From the NCBI RefSeq assembly GCF_036516575.1, contig NZ_DATBTY010000034.1, positions 1 through 64,000 of the forward strand: a stretch of 64,000 bases of DNA, in the 5' to 3' direction. The stretch is from Cerasibacillus sp036516575. GTDB lineage: Bacteria; Bacillota; Bacilli; Bacillales; Amphibacillaceae. Position numbers and translations under genes: made by a program. Below are positions 42,606 to 51,218 of this stretch, piece after piece (the first letter of the stretch is position 1; each line of letters opens with the position of its first letter). Below the pieces are notes generated by a model that was given only the letters and a program-made list of their open reading frames with translations, was not told the DNA's origin and ran no database searches.

Positions 42606-44021
42606 ATGAGTAAAGGACATGTTACTCAAGTCATGGGGCCTGTCGTTGACGTCAAATTTGACGACGATAAGCTACCTGAAATTTATAATGCATTGACTGT
42701 CCACTTTGATTCAAATAACGAAGGTGAAGATAAAAGGACACTAACTCTTGAAGTCGCACTTCACCTTGGAGATAATACTGTCCGCACCATTGCTATGGCA
42801 TCCACTGATGGAGTTAAGCGTGGTATGCCGGTAACAGACGCTGGTAGCCCAATTTCTGTTCCTGTTGGTGATGTGACATTAGGTCGAATTTTTAACGTAT
42901 TAGGTGAAAATATTGACCTTGATGAACCATTACCAGCAGATACAAGAAAAGACCCAATTCACCGTGAATCACCAAAATTTGAAGAGTTAACAACTGAAAC
43001 AACTATTCTTGAAACAGGAATTAAAGTTGTTGACTTATTAGCACCATATATTAAAGGTGGAAAGATCGGACTATTCGGTGGTGCGGGTGTTGGTAAAACC
43101 GTTCTTATTCAGGAATTAATTAACAACATTGCTCAAGAACACGGTGGTATCTCTGTATTCGCTGGTGTTGGAGAGCGTACACGTGAAGGAAACGACCTTT
43201 ATTTTGAAATGAAGGATTCCGGTGTTATCGAAAAAACAGCGATGGTTTTCGGTCAAATGAACGAACCACCTGGTGCACGTATGCGTGTTGCCCTAACAGG
43301 TCTAACAATGGCTGAGTATTTCCGTGATGAAGAAGGCCAAGACGTGCTCTTATTTATTGATAACATCTTCCGTTTCACACAGGCAGGTTCAGAGGTATCA
43401 GCTCTACTCGGCCGTATGCCTTCTGCGGTTGGTTATCAGCCAACACTTGCAACAGAGATGGGTCAATTGCAAGAACGTATTACATCTACAAACAAAGGTT
43501 CTGTTACATCAATCCAAGCGATTTATGTACCAGCGGATGACTATACGGACCCAGCTCCAGCAACAACTTTCGCACACTTAGACGCAACAACAAACCTTGA
43601 TCGTAAACTTTCTGAGCAAGGTATTTATCCAGCGGTTGATCCACTTGAGTCTAGCTCACGTGCATTAGACCCTGAAATTGTTGGTGAAGAGCACTATGAA
43701 GTCGCAACAGCTGTTCAACGTACACTACAACGTTATCGTGAGCTTCAAGATATTATTGCCATCCTTGGTATGGACGAATTATCTGATGAAGATAAATTAA
43801 CGGTTGCACGTGCACGTCGAATTCAGTTCTTCTTATCTCAGAATTTCCATGTTGCTGAACAGTTTACTGGTCAGCCAGGATCTTATGTACCGGTTAAAGA
43901 AACCGTTCAAGGATTCAAAGAAATTCTTGAAGGTAAATATGACCACTTACCAGAAGATGCATTCCGTCTCGTTGGTCGTATTGAAGAAGTTGTAGAAAAA
44001 GCAAAGCAAATGGAACAATAA
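42606..44021 (+). CDS. atpD: ATP synthase subunit beta
   Basis: A 471-residue catalytic F1 subunit. Walker A is GGAGVGKT near residue 154, the catalytic Glu lies in GERTREGNDLY near 186, DNIFRFTQAGSE holds Walker B, and SALLGRMPSAVGYQPTL is conserved. The DELSDEDK stretch near 393 is the acidic DELSEED region that couples to gamma. GGAGGG lies six bases before the ATG. Confidence 0.96.
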   Translation: MSKGHVTQVMGPVVDVKFDDDKLPEIYNALTVHFDSNNEGEDKRTLTLEVALHLGDNTVRTIAMASTDGVKRGMPVTDAGSPISVPVGDVTLGRIFNVLGENIDLDEPLPADTRKDPIHRESPKFEELTTETTILETGIKVVDLLAPYIKGGKIGLFGGAGVGKTVLIQELINNIAQEHGGISVFAGVGERTREGNDLYFEMKDSGVIEKTAMVFGQMNEPPGARMRVALTGLTMAEYFRDEEGQDVLLFIDNIFRFTQAGSEVSALLGRMPSAVGYQPTLATEMGQLQERITSTNKGSVTSIQAIYVPADDYTDPAPATTFAHLDATTNLDRKLSEQGIYPAVDPLESSSRALDPEIVGEEHYEVATAVQRTLQRYRELQDIIAILGMDELSDEDKLTVARARRIQFFLSQNFHVAEQFTGQPGSYVPVKETVQGFKEILEGKYDHLPEDAFRLVGRIEEVVEKAKQMEQ

Positions 44022-44079
44022 GTTTTGATATAGGGCGGAAAGGCTAATTATTGGCCCATGATGGGAACCGATGACTGCC

Positions 44080-44107
44080 CCAGAAAGATGTTGTATCATC
44101 TTTCTGG
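44080..44107 (+). other. Intercistronic hairpin between atpD and atpC
   Basis: CCAGAAAGATG pairs perfectly with CATCTTTCTGG around TTGTAT. No T-run follows. It may lower epsilon output relative to beta, or protect upstream message. Confidence 0.6.
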
Positions 44108-44135
44108 ACTCTTGCCTGTCTAAGGAGGGGTTTCA

Positions 44136-44534
44136 TTGAAAACACTAGAAGTGAGTGTTGTTACTCCTGATGGCCCAGTTTTGGAAGACAATTTTGAAAT
44201 GGTTGTCTGTAAAGCTGAAAATGGTGAAATCGGTATACTACCACAGCATATACCATTAGTGACACCACTCGATATAGGCGAAGTCCGTCTAAAAAGTGGC
44301 AACGATACCGAATTCGTCGCAGTAAATGGTGGCTTTCTCGAAGTGCGCCCAGATAAAGTTACAATCCTTGCTCAATCAGCAGAGAAAGCAGCAGATATTG
44401 ATGTTGTTCGTGCTGAAAGAGCAAAAAAGCGTGCCGAAGACCGCCTTCAGTCCAAACAAGACCATGTTGATTTCCAAAGGGCTGAATTATCACTCAAACG
44501 AGCGATGAACAGATTACGAGTAGCTCAAAAATAA
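44136..44534 (+). CDS. atpC: ATP synthase subunit epsilon
   Basis: A 132-residue subunit of the central stalk: an N-terminal beta sandwich (VVTPDGPVLED, then GEIGILPQHIPLVTPL) and two C-terminal helices that can inhibit ATP hydrolysis. The start is TTG at 44136 after a strong AAGGAGGGG site. A weak start codon combined with the upstream hairpin could set the low epsilon stoichiometry. A terminator follows, closing the operon. Confidence 0.93.
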   Translation: MKTLEVSVVTPDGPVLEDNFEMVVCKAENGEIGILPQHIPLVTPLDIGEVRLKSGNDTEFVAVNGGFLEVRPDKVTILAQSAEKAADIDVVRAERAKKRAEDRLQSKQDHVDFQRAELSLKRAMNRLRVAQK

Positions 44535-44538
44535 TAAC

Positions 44539-44571
44539 AGGACTCTCGCTTAATGCGGGAGTTCTTTTATT
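44539..44571 (+). terminator. Intrinsic terminator of the ATP synthase operon
   Basis: AGGACTCTCGC pairs with GCGGGAGTTCT and is followed by TTTTATTTT. Confidence 0.85.
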
Positions 44572-44616
44572 TTAATAATACATATAAAATCTATTATTCT
44601 TAAATTCATGACATTA

Positions 44617-44671
44617 TTTGTCGGAAATAAATAATTTAAAATGTAATATTACCCGGGAAATATCGACAAAA
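44617..44671. promoter_or_regulatory. Two Spo0A-box-like sequences upstream of ywzB
   Basis: TTTGTCGGAAA (44617) and, on the minus strand, TTTTGTCGATA (44671-44661) each resemble the Spo0A box TTTGTCGAAAA. They lie 145-200 bases upstream of ywzB. No nearby promoter is strong, and AT-rich sequence makes chance matches possible. Confidence 0.3.
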
Positions 44672-44816
44672 TAATTTAATACATATAAATCATCGACGGT
44701 TATTAATTATTCCTTCATCTTCTTTTGACAAGCATTCCTTAACACATTCTTTGACAAATGCATCGAGTAATGGCAAAGTACAATTATGTTATTACTAAAG
44801 GATAGGAGAAATAATA

Positions 44817-45047
44817 ATGTTTTCAATCGGTCAAACAGCAATCATGAGTATGGTATCACATTTATTATTTATATTAATAACGTGGCGGGTTATGCAAGCA
44901 GTTAAATTTGATCCGCTCGTTCGTAAAGGACGTGTCTTTGAAGCACGAATTTTCCTCTTATTTATCGCCATAGCGATTGGTACTGCAGTAAGTCGCTTCT
45001 TTTTAGAGTTTTTACATTGGTCAGGAGATCTGATTTATTTATTTTAA
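44817..45047 (+). CDS. ywzB: DUF1146 membrane protein YwzB
   Basis: A 76-residue protein with two membrane helices (about residues 8-26 and 44-66) and the DUF1146 pattern WRVMQAVKFDPLVRKGR in between. It lies between atpC and murAA, as in B. subtilis, where the function is unknown. GGATAGGAG lies 8-10 bases before the ATG. The ywmB gene usually found between it and murAA is absent here. Confidence 0.87.
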   Translation: MFSIGQTAIMSMVSHLLFILITWRVMQAVKFDPLVRKGRVFEARIFLLFIAIAIGTAVSRFFLEFLHWSGDLIYLF

Positions 45048-45187
45048 ACATATGTATTTACTTCATTCAGTTGTAACTAAAATGAAACCATTTTTGTATA
45101 GAAATTGTAGACAATTATGGTATATGATATGAATTATGACATTTATTTTAACGATTGTTTACAAATGTTCAAACAAAGCAAATTAGC

Positions 45188-45217
45188 TTGTCTGACAACC
45201 TTAAGTAATGCTATAAT
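45188..45217 (+). promoter_or_regulatory. Putative sigma-A promoter of murAA
   Basis: TTGTCT (45188) and an extended -10 (TGcTATAAT, to 45217) are 18 bases apart. This leaves an AT-rich leader of about 255 bases before murAA in which nothing else was recognised; the stretch 45048-45187 is likewise featureless. Confidence 0.55.
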
Positions 45218-45481
45218 GAGACGTGATTGCTTTTTTATATGGAATAAACTAAATTCTGTTTAGCAAATGTTTATTTTAATTACATATGATTAAAAGGCTA
45301 CCACTTTTCTAATAAAAAAAAGACTTAAATCAGTGTCGAAAAATGCTGTTCTACAGCGTTTTAAATTCGATTGTACGGGTAAGCTAAAAAAACTGAAATA
45401 AATGAATAAGTGTCATTGGAACACCTAACTTTAAATTTGAATATGATTATAGTGAAACTGGATCTGAAGGAGACTTGACAT

Positions 45482-46786
45482 ATGGAAAAAATCATTGTAA
45501 AAGGCGGAAAAGTATTAAATGGTACCGTCAAAGTAGAAGGGGCAAAAAACGCAGTACTACCTGTACTTGCAGCAAGCTTACTACCTAGTAAAGGAACAAG
45601 TATCATTCATGGGGTTCCTGTATTAGCTGATGTATATACAATAAATGAGGTTTTACGTAATTTACATGCAGATGTTACATTTGAAAATAATACGGTAACC
45701 GTAGATGCATCAAAACGGTTGCTTACAGAAGCGCCGTTCGAATATGTCCGACAAATGCGTGCATCTGTCCTTGTGCTCGGACCATTATTGTCACGCTATG
45801 GTCATGCAAAAGTGGCAATGCCTGGAGGTTGTGCCATTGGCTCACGTCCAATTGACTTGCATTTAAAAGGCTTTGAAGCAATGGGTGCCGAAATCCATGT
45901 TGGAAACGGCTATGTCGAAGCTAAAGTTGATGGGCGACTTAAAGGAGCTAAAATATATTTAGACATGCCGAGCGTTGGTGCAACAGAAAATATTATTATG
46001 GCAGCCGCATTGGCTGAAGGTCAAACCATTATTGAAAACTGTGCGAAAGAGCCAGAAATCATTGACCTGGCAAATTTCCTCAATAAAATGGGTGCCAAAA
46101 TTGTTGGAGCTGGAACCGAAACGATACGCATTGATGGTGTAGAAGAACTACACGGTGCTGAACATACCGTTATTCCTGATCGTATCGAAGCCGGTACGTT
46201 TATGGTTGCAGCGGCAATCACTGGAGGAAATGTTTTTGTTGAGAATGCAATGAGTGAACACTTGCGTCCAGTTATCGCAAAGCTTCGCGAAATGGGTGTC
46301 ACAGTTCATGAAAAAGATAATGGCATCCAAGTCATCGGTACAGGCCAACTTAAGGCAACAGATATCAAGACATTGCCATATCCAGGATTTCCAACAGATA
46401 TGCAATCACAGATGATGGCATTAATGCTCTGTGCAGAGGGAACAAGTGTCATTACCGAAACCGTATTTGAAAATCGTTTTATGCACGTAGAAGAATTCAG
46501 ACGCATGAACGCACAAATGAAAATAGAAGGCCGTAGTGTCATTATCGAAGGACCAAGTAAGCTCCAAGGAGCAGAAGTAGCGGCAACAGATCTTCGTGCA
46601 GCAGCAGCTTTAATTTTAGCAGGTCTCGCTGCCGAAAACTACACACGAGTAACAGAACTGAAGCATCTTGATCGCGGCTATGTTGATTTTGTAGAAAAAC
46701 TGTCAGCGCTCGGTGCAGATATCGTCCGAGTAGATGATCGTAAAGTCGTCAAAGCTGTTACACCAAAAATCGTCGCAGAATCATAA
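45482..46786 (+). CDS. murAA: UDP-N-acetylglucosamine 1-carboxyvinyltransferase 1
   Basis: A 434-residue MurA, the primary enzyme for the first committed step of peptidoglycan synthesis. The reactive Cys is in PGGCAIGSRPIDLH near residue 117; VEGAKNAVLP binds substrate and HLDRGYVDF holds the C-terminal Arg. It is paralogous to murAB at 17924. In B. subtilis spoIID follows closely; here the repeat array and the opp genes separate them by 8.5 kb. Start ATG follows GAAGGAG. Confidence 0.94.
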   Translation: MEKIIVKGGKVLNGTVKVEGAKNAVLPVLAASLLPSKGTSIIHGVPVLADVYTINEVLRNLHADVTFENNTVTVDASKRLLTEAPFEYVRQMRASVLVLGPLLSRYGHAKVAMPGGCAIGSRPIDLHLKGFEAMGAEIHVGNGYVEAKVDGRLKGAKIYLDMPSVGATENIIMAAALAEGQTIIENCAKEPEIIDLANFLNKMGAKIVGAGTETIRIDGVEELHGAEHTVIPDRIEAGTFMVAAAITGGNVFVENAMSEHLRPVIAKLREMGVTVHEKDNGIQVIGTGQLKATDIKTLPYPGFPTDMQSQMMALMLCAEGTSVITETVFENRFMHVEEFRRMNAQMKIEGRSVIIEGPSKLQGAEVAATDLRAAAALILAGLAAENYTRVTELKHLDRGYVDFVEKLSALGADIVRVDDRKVVKAVTPKIVAES

Positions 46787-46912
46787 TAGAAGTGTTTTGT
46801 GGCACCATAAATGTGCTTTTTATGAAATCTGAAAAAATGCGCGTATGGCATTACAGTACAAGTAGATGCTTTTTAACCGAACTGAAAGTAGAATAAGGAA
46901 AGAGATAGGCAG

Positions 46913-46957
46913 AAGGGCTACCACAAATTGGTAAATTTAATTGTGGCAGCCCTTTTT
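46913..46957 (+). terminator. Intrinsic terminator of murAA
   Basis: AAGGGCTaCCACAA pairs with TTGTGGcAGCCCTT, followed by TTT. Confidence 0.85.
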
Positions 46958-47029
46958 GTGCTTCTTAGTTTCTTCGCTATGCCATGTCGTACACTCCCCA
47001 CAGCTATTGGACTCTTGGACTAATATTAA

Positions 47030-48036
47030 TATTTTGGTGAATCGTCAATGTATGCTCTCGTTCCCTGAAAACCTCGTGAGACACCGTATTGAGCGTTCAA
47101 TAGATGCTCTCGCCCGCAGAAATCTTCATGAGACACCGCATTAAGCGTTCAATGCATGCTCTCGCCCGCAGAAATCTTCATGAGACACCGCATTAAGTGT
47201 TCAATGCATGCTCTCGCCCGCAGAAATTTTCATGAGACACCGCATTAAGTGTTCAATGCATGCTCTCGCGCACAGAGATCGTCGTGAGGCACCGCATTGA
47301 GCGTTCAATAGATGCTCTCGCCCGCAGAAATCTTCATGAGACACCGCATTAAGCGTTCAACGCATGCTCTCGCGCACAGAGATCTTCGTGAGGCACCGCA
47401 TTAAGTGTTCAATGCATGCTCTCGCCCGCAGAAATCTTCATGAGACACCGCATTAAGCGTTCAATGCATGCTCTCGCGCACAGAAATCTTCGTGAGACAC
47501 CGTATTGAGCGTTCAATAGATGCTCTCGCGCACAGAAATCTTCGTGAGGCACCGCATTGAGCGTTCAATAGATGCTCTCGCGCACAGAAATCTTCGTGAG
47601 ACACCGCATTAAGCGTTCAATGCATGCTCTCGCGCACAGAGATCTTCGTGAGGCACCGCATTGAGCGTTCAATAGATGCTCTCGCGCACAGAGATCTTCG
47701 TGAGGCACCGCATTGAGCGTTCAATAGATGCTTTCGCCCGCAGAAATCTTCATGAGACACCGCATTAAGCGTTCAATAGATGCTCTCGCGTACAGAGATC
47801 TTCGTGAGGCACCGCATTGAGCGTTCAATAGATGCTCTCGCGTACAGAGATCTTCGTGAGACACCGCATTGAAGCTTCAATACAGCCTCTCGCCGTAGAA
47901 AGTCGCTATGAGACATCGCATTGAAGCTTCAATACAACCTCTCGCCGTAGAAAAACGCCATGAGACACCGCATTGAAGCTTCAATACAGCCTCTCGCCGT
48001 AGAAAATCGCCACGAGACACCGCATTGAGCGTTCAA
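47030..48036. repeat. Tandem array 2: about 19 units of the 52-bp repeat in two subtypes
   Basis: Units start at 47078 and every 52 bases to 48014 without a single indel, plus a decayed half-unit before and a truncated one at the end. Units to 47806 read GAGACACCGCATTRAGYG, TTCAATGCATGCTCTCGC or the AATAGATGC form, then CAGARATCTTCRT. The three at 47858, 47910 and 47962 switch to GAAGCTTCAATACARCCTCTC, the subtype of array 1. GAGRCACCGCATT and CTCTCG are shared by all. No open frame persists, and the unit is conserved throughout, so it is neither coding nor CRISPR. Flanks 46958-47029 and 48037-48133 hold nothing else recognised. Confidence 0.95.
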
Positions 48037-48262
48037 AAGCGAAGTTCACTCAATTTTATAAGCGAATATTTCCAAAACATAACATAATAAAAACAATTCC
48101 CATTTTAAGCTTTATTTTTATTAAATTATATGGTATTATTGATAGAAAATTAGAAATCTTATTTAGGACAGGAAGTATTTTTTTAGAGTAATTATGAAAC
48201 CGCTTACGAAAGATGCGGTTGTAACAGAAATACAAAACTCAAAGTTAATTAAGGGGAAAGCA

Positions 48263-49072
48263 ATGAGAGCATTAACTCAACAAATCGAAAAAATCATCAA
48301 GGATTCTGATGGAGTGTGGGGCATCGTTCTTGAAGATTTACAAACGAAAGAAAAATGGACATACAATGAGCAGGAACAATTTCCAGCAGCAAGTATTATT
48401 AAACTGCCAATTATGGTCGCAGCATTTCAAGCGGCAGAAGATAAAATTATACGCCTAAGTGATACATATCAATTATTGCAAGATGACCTTGTTGGTGGGA
48501 GTGGTGTTTTGCAACATATGACACCAGGTACAAATATGACGATTAATGACTTGATTACACTCATGATTATCCAAAGTGATAACACAGCAACCAATATATT
48601 AATCGATCTGTTAAATATCAACTATATCCAGGAAACAATGAGACGAATGGAGATGAATCAAAGTGCGTGTTATAACAAATTAATGATAGTCCCTGTGAAT
48701 CGCATTGGGACTAACCATTTAACAGCTCAGGATGTGTCACATTTACTAAAACAGCTTGCTCAAGGAGCACTCGTTTCCGAGCACGCCTGTGAACAAATGA
48801 TTGAAATCATGAAAAAGCAGCAGATTAAAGATGGTTTTCGGGGCAAACTGCCATCGCCACAAGAAACAAATATAGTTGGTGCCATTCCGAAATGGCAACT
48901 TGCTAATAAAACAGGCAATATAACGAAAGTCCGTCACGATGTGGGAATATTTTATGTAGGGAACCGTCAACTAATCGCTACTGCTTTATCAAAGAATATG
49001 AATGACTTTACGGCAAAAACATATTTGATGGAAGTAGGAGAATCGATTTATCAATATCTGCAAAAAGTATAA
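48263..49072 (+). CDS. Serine hydrolase of the class A beta-lactamase fold (no signal peptide)
   Basis: A 269-residue protein with the three active-site motifs of the family: SIIK near residue 45 (Ser nucleophile), SDN near 107 and KTG near 219. There is no signal peptide, and the omega-loop Glu of true class A beta-lactamases is not apparent, so hydrolysis of beta-lactams is doubtful; a peptidase or esterase on muropeptide-like substrates is a possible role. ATG 48263 follows AAGGGG; the in-frame ATG at 48194 has no site. A possible promoter is the extended -10 TGgTATTAT at 48131-48139. The oligopeptide transporter follows 250 bases downstream. Confidence 0.8.
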   Translation: MRALTQQIEKIIKDSDGVWGIVLEDLQTKEKWTYNEQEQFPAASIIKLPIMVAAFQAAEDKIIRLSDTYQLLQDDLVGGSGVLQHMTPGTNMTINDLITLMIIQSDNTATNILIDLLNINYIQETMRRMEMNQSACYNKLMIVPVNRIGTNHLTAQDVSHLLKQLAQGALVSEHACEQMIEIMKKQQIKDGFRGKLPSPQETNIVGAIPKWQLANKTGNITKVRHDVGIFYVGNRQLIATALSKNMNDFTAKTYLMEVGESIYQYLQKV

Positions 49073-49119
49073 GACCCGCACAGAATACAAAGCACGCATC
49101 ATCATACGAAAGACAATGA

Positions 49120-49186
49120 GGCACAGCACCAATTTAGAGCCGAACAATTACATGTCAAAAACGGGTACGGCACCAATATAGAGCCA
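49120..49186 (+). repeat. Short direct repeat in the oppB leader region
   Basis: GGCACAGCACCAATTTAGAG and GGTACGGCACCAATATAGAG occur 44 bases apart. Downstream, TAGGGATA (49208) and TATCCCTA (about 49251) form an inverted repeat around a G-poor segment before oppB. No promoter was identified in this 253-base gap. Confidence 0.4.
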
Positions 49187-49325
49187 AAACCGAAAAGGCA
49201 CTGCGCTAGGGATATCACACGATCACAATTCAAAACAAAAAATCATGCGTATCCCTAACAAACCAATTCGATTTCAAAAAACAACATACGCTCTAAAATT
49301 ACGACATCATTAGGAGTGGGGAAAT

Positions 49326-50258
49326 ATGTTACGATACACGTTAAAACGATTGCTCATTATGCTCATCACCTTATGGATTATCGTTACTTTAACATTTGTA
49401 CTGATGGTATCCATTCCAGGTTCACCATTTAACAGTGAACAATCGTCCAATGAAACGGTACAAGCAAACTTAGAAAAACATTATAACTTAGACCAACCGT
49501 ACCATATTCAATATTTACTATACATAAAATCAATCGTGACTTTGGACTTTGGCCCTTCAATATCACAGCCAAATCAAACGGTCAATGATTTACTAGGTCG
49601 AGGCTTTCCGATTTCTTTTGAACTAGGAATCGTCACGATTTTTGTCGCTGTTATATCGGGAATTATCCTCGGCATTTTGGCCGCTTTAAGGCATAACGGA
49701 ATCATCGACTATTTAGCAATGGGAATCGCTGTATTAGGGATATCGATTCCGAACTTTATTTTAGCAACATTACTTATCCAAAAACTAGCCGTTGAAAGGG
49801 AACTTCTACCCGTTGCAACTTGGGCAGGACCAGAATATATGGTTCTTCCAGTCATTGCTCTGGCAACAGGTCCAATGGCGATTATCGCACGATTAACACG
49901 ATCAACCATGCTCGATGTTCTTACACAAGATTATATTAAAATGGCACGAGCCAAAGGGTTATCACCATGGAAAATAATCTTTAAACACGCGTTAAGAAAT
50001 GCCCTCATGCCTGTTGTAACCATAATGGGGACATTATTAGCAGGTATTTTGACCGGTACATTTGTGATTGAAAAAATATTCGCCATCCCAGGTATGGGTA
50101 AATATTTCGTGGAAAGTATTAACCACCGTGACTATCCCGTCATAATGGGGACGACTGTCTTTTATAGTGCCTTTTTAATCGTTATGTTGTTCCTCGTTGA
50201 CATCGTTTACGGCCTATTAGATCCACGAATTAAAGTACATCAGAAGGACGGTGAATAA
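49326..50258 (+). CDS. oppB: Oligopeptide ABC transporter permease OppB
   Basis: A 310-residue permease with six predicted helices. It opens MLRYTLKRLLIMLITLWIIV, typical of DppB/OppB, and carries the EAA-type cytoplasmic loop (QDYIKMARAKGLSPWKIIFK near residue 200) that contacts the ATPases. It pairs with OppC to form the membrane channel for peptides delivered by OppA. GGAGTGGGG precedes the ATG. Family members may carry dipeptides, oligopeptides or nickel; neighbouring genes favour peptides. Confidence 0.92.
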   Translation: MLRYTLKRLLIMLITLWIIVTLTFVLMVSIPGSPFNSEQSSNETVQANLEKHYNLDQPYHIQYLLYIKSIVTLDFGPSISQPNQTVNDLLGRGFPISFELGIVTIFVAVISGIILGILAALRHNGIIDYLAMGIAVLGISIPNFILATLLIQKLAVERELLPVATWAGPEYMVLPVIALATGPMAIIARLTRSTMLDVLTQDYIKMARAKGLSPWKIIFKHALRNALMPVVTIMGTLLAGILTGTFVIEKIFAIPGMGKYFVESINHRDYPVIMGTTVFYSAFLIVMLFLVDIVYGLLDPRIKVHQKDGE

Positions 50259-50259
50259 A

Positions 50260-51210
50260 GTGAATCAAGCAAACAAACAAGCCATTACAACAAACAATAT
50301 ACCTGATTCTTGGTTTAAACCAGTCAAACAAGATAAAGCAAAAGCCGAAGCCGTCTCCAGACCATCATTATCATATTGGCAAGATACTTGGCGCCGTCTA
50401 TTAAAAAATAAACTCGCGATGCTTGGATTAATTTTCCTTATTTTATTAGGCTTTATGGCCATCTTCGGTCCAATCTTTTCACCGTATGAAGTGAACCAAG
50501 CAGATTTACCAAATCAGTATCAACCACCATCAAAAAAACATTGGTTTGGAACAGATGCTTTAGGGCGTGATGTCTTCACTCGCACATGGTTTGGTGCGCG
50601 GATTTCCTTGTTTGTCGGTTTAATGGCAGCGCTCATCGATGTTGTCATCGGCATTGTCTACGGTGGTATTTCTGGATATAAAGGCGGTCGTACAGATAAC
50701 ATCATGATGCGTATTATTGAAATTCTATACGGCCTACCTTACTTATTAGTCGTTATCTTATTACTCGTCGTCTTAGGCCCAAGTTTAACAACGATTATTA
50801 TCGCCTTAACTGTTACAGGCTGGGTCGGAATGGCGCGAATTGTAAGAGGTCAAGTCTTACAAATTAAAAACTATGAATTTGTGATGGCTTCACAATCGTA
50901 TGGGACGAAGACATCTCGTATTATACGAAGACATTTATTACCAAATACAATGGGCCCCATCATCGTCCAAATGACACTCACAGTTCCATCAGCTATATTC
51001 GCCGAAGCCTTCCTTAGCTTTTTAGGATTAGGTATTCAAGCACCATATGCGAGCTGGGGTGTGATGGCAAACGATTCATTAGGTGCTATTCTATCAGGGA
51101 ATTGGTGGACCTTATTTTTCCCAGCATTTTTCATATCATTTACAATGTTTGCATTTAATGTATTAGGGGATGGGCTACAAGACGCTCTTGATCCGAAATT
51201 AAGAAAGTAG
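50260..51210 (+). CDS. oppC: Oligopeptide ABC transporter permease OppC
   Basis: A 316-residue permease with a cytoplasmic N-terminus, a first helix near residue 53, the conserved periplasmic-side motif HWFGTDALGRDVFTR near 92 and an EAA loop (YEFVMASQSYGTKTSRIIRR near 207). GTG 50260 is chosen because GGTGA lies five bases upstream; GTG 50251 is the alternative and would overlap the oppB stop. It heterodimerises with OppB. Confidence 0.88.
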   Translation: MNQANKQAITTNNIPDSWFKPVKQDKAKAEAVSRPSLSYWQDTWRRLLKNKLAMLGLIFLILLGFMAIFGPIFSPYEVNQADLPNQYQPPSKKHWFGTDALGRDVFTRTWFGARISLFVGLMAALIDVVIGIVYGGISGYKGGRTDNIMMRIIEILYGLPYLLVVILLLVVLGPSLTTIIIALTVTGWVGMARIVRGQVLQIKNYEFVMASQSYGTKTSRIIRRHLLPNTMGPIIVQMTLTVPSAIFAEAFLSFLGLGIQAPYASWGVMANDSLGAILSGNWWTLFFPAFFISFTMFAFNVLGDGLQDALDPKLRK

Positions 51211-51218
51211 GTGGCACC

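Noticed and set aside
47030..48036. CRISPR array
   Set aside because: Every part of the 52-bp unit is conserved, there are no unique spacers, and no cas genes are present.
48263..49072. Antibiotic-resistance beta-lactamase
   Set aside because: No signal peptide and no recognisable deacylating Glu, so resistance is not supported.
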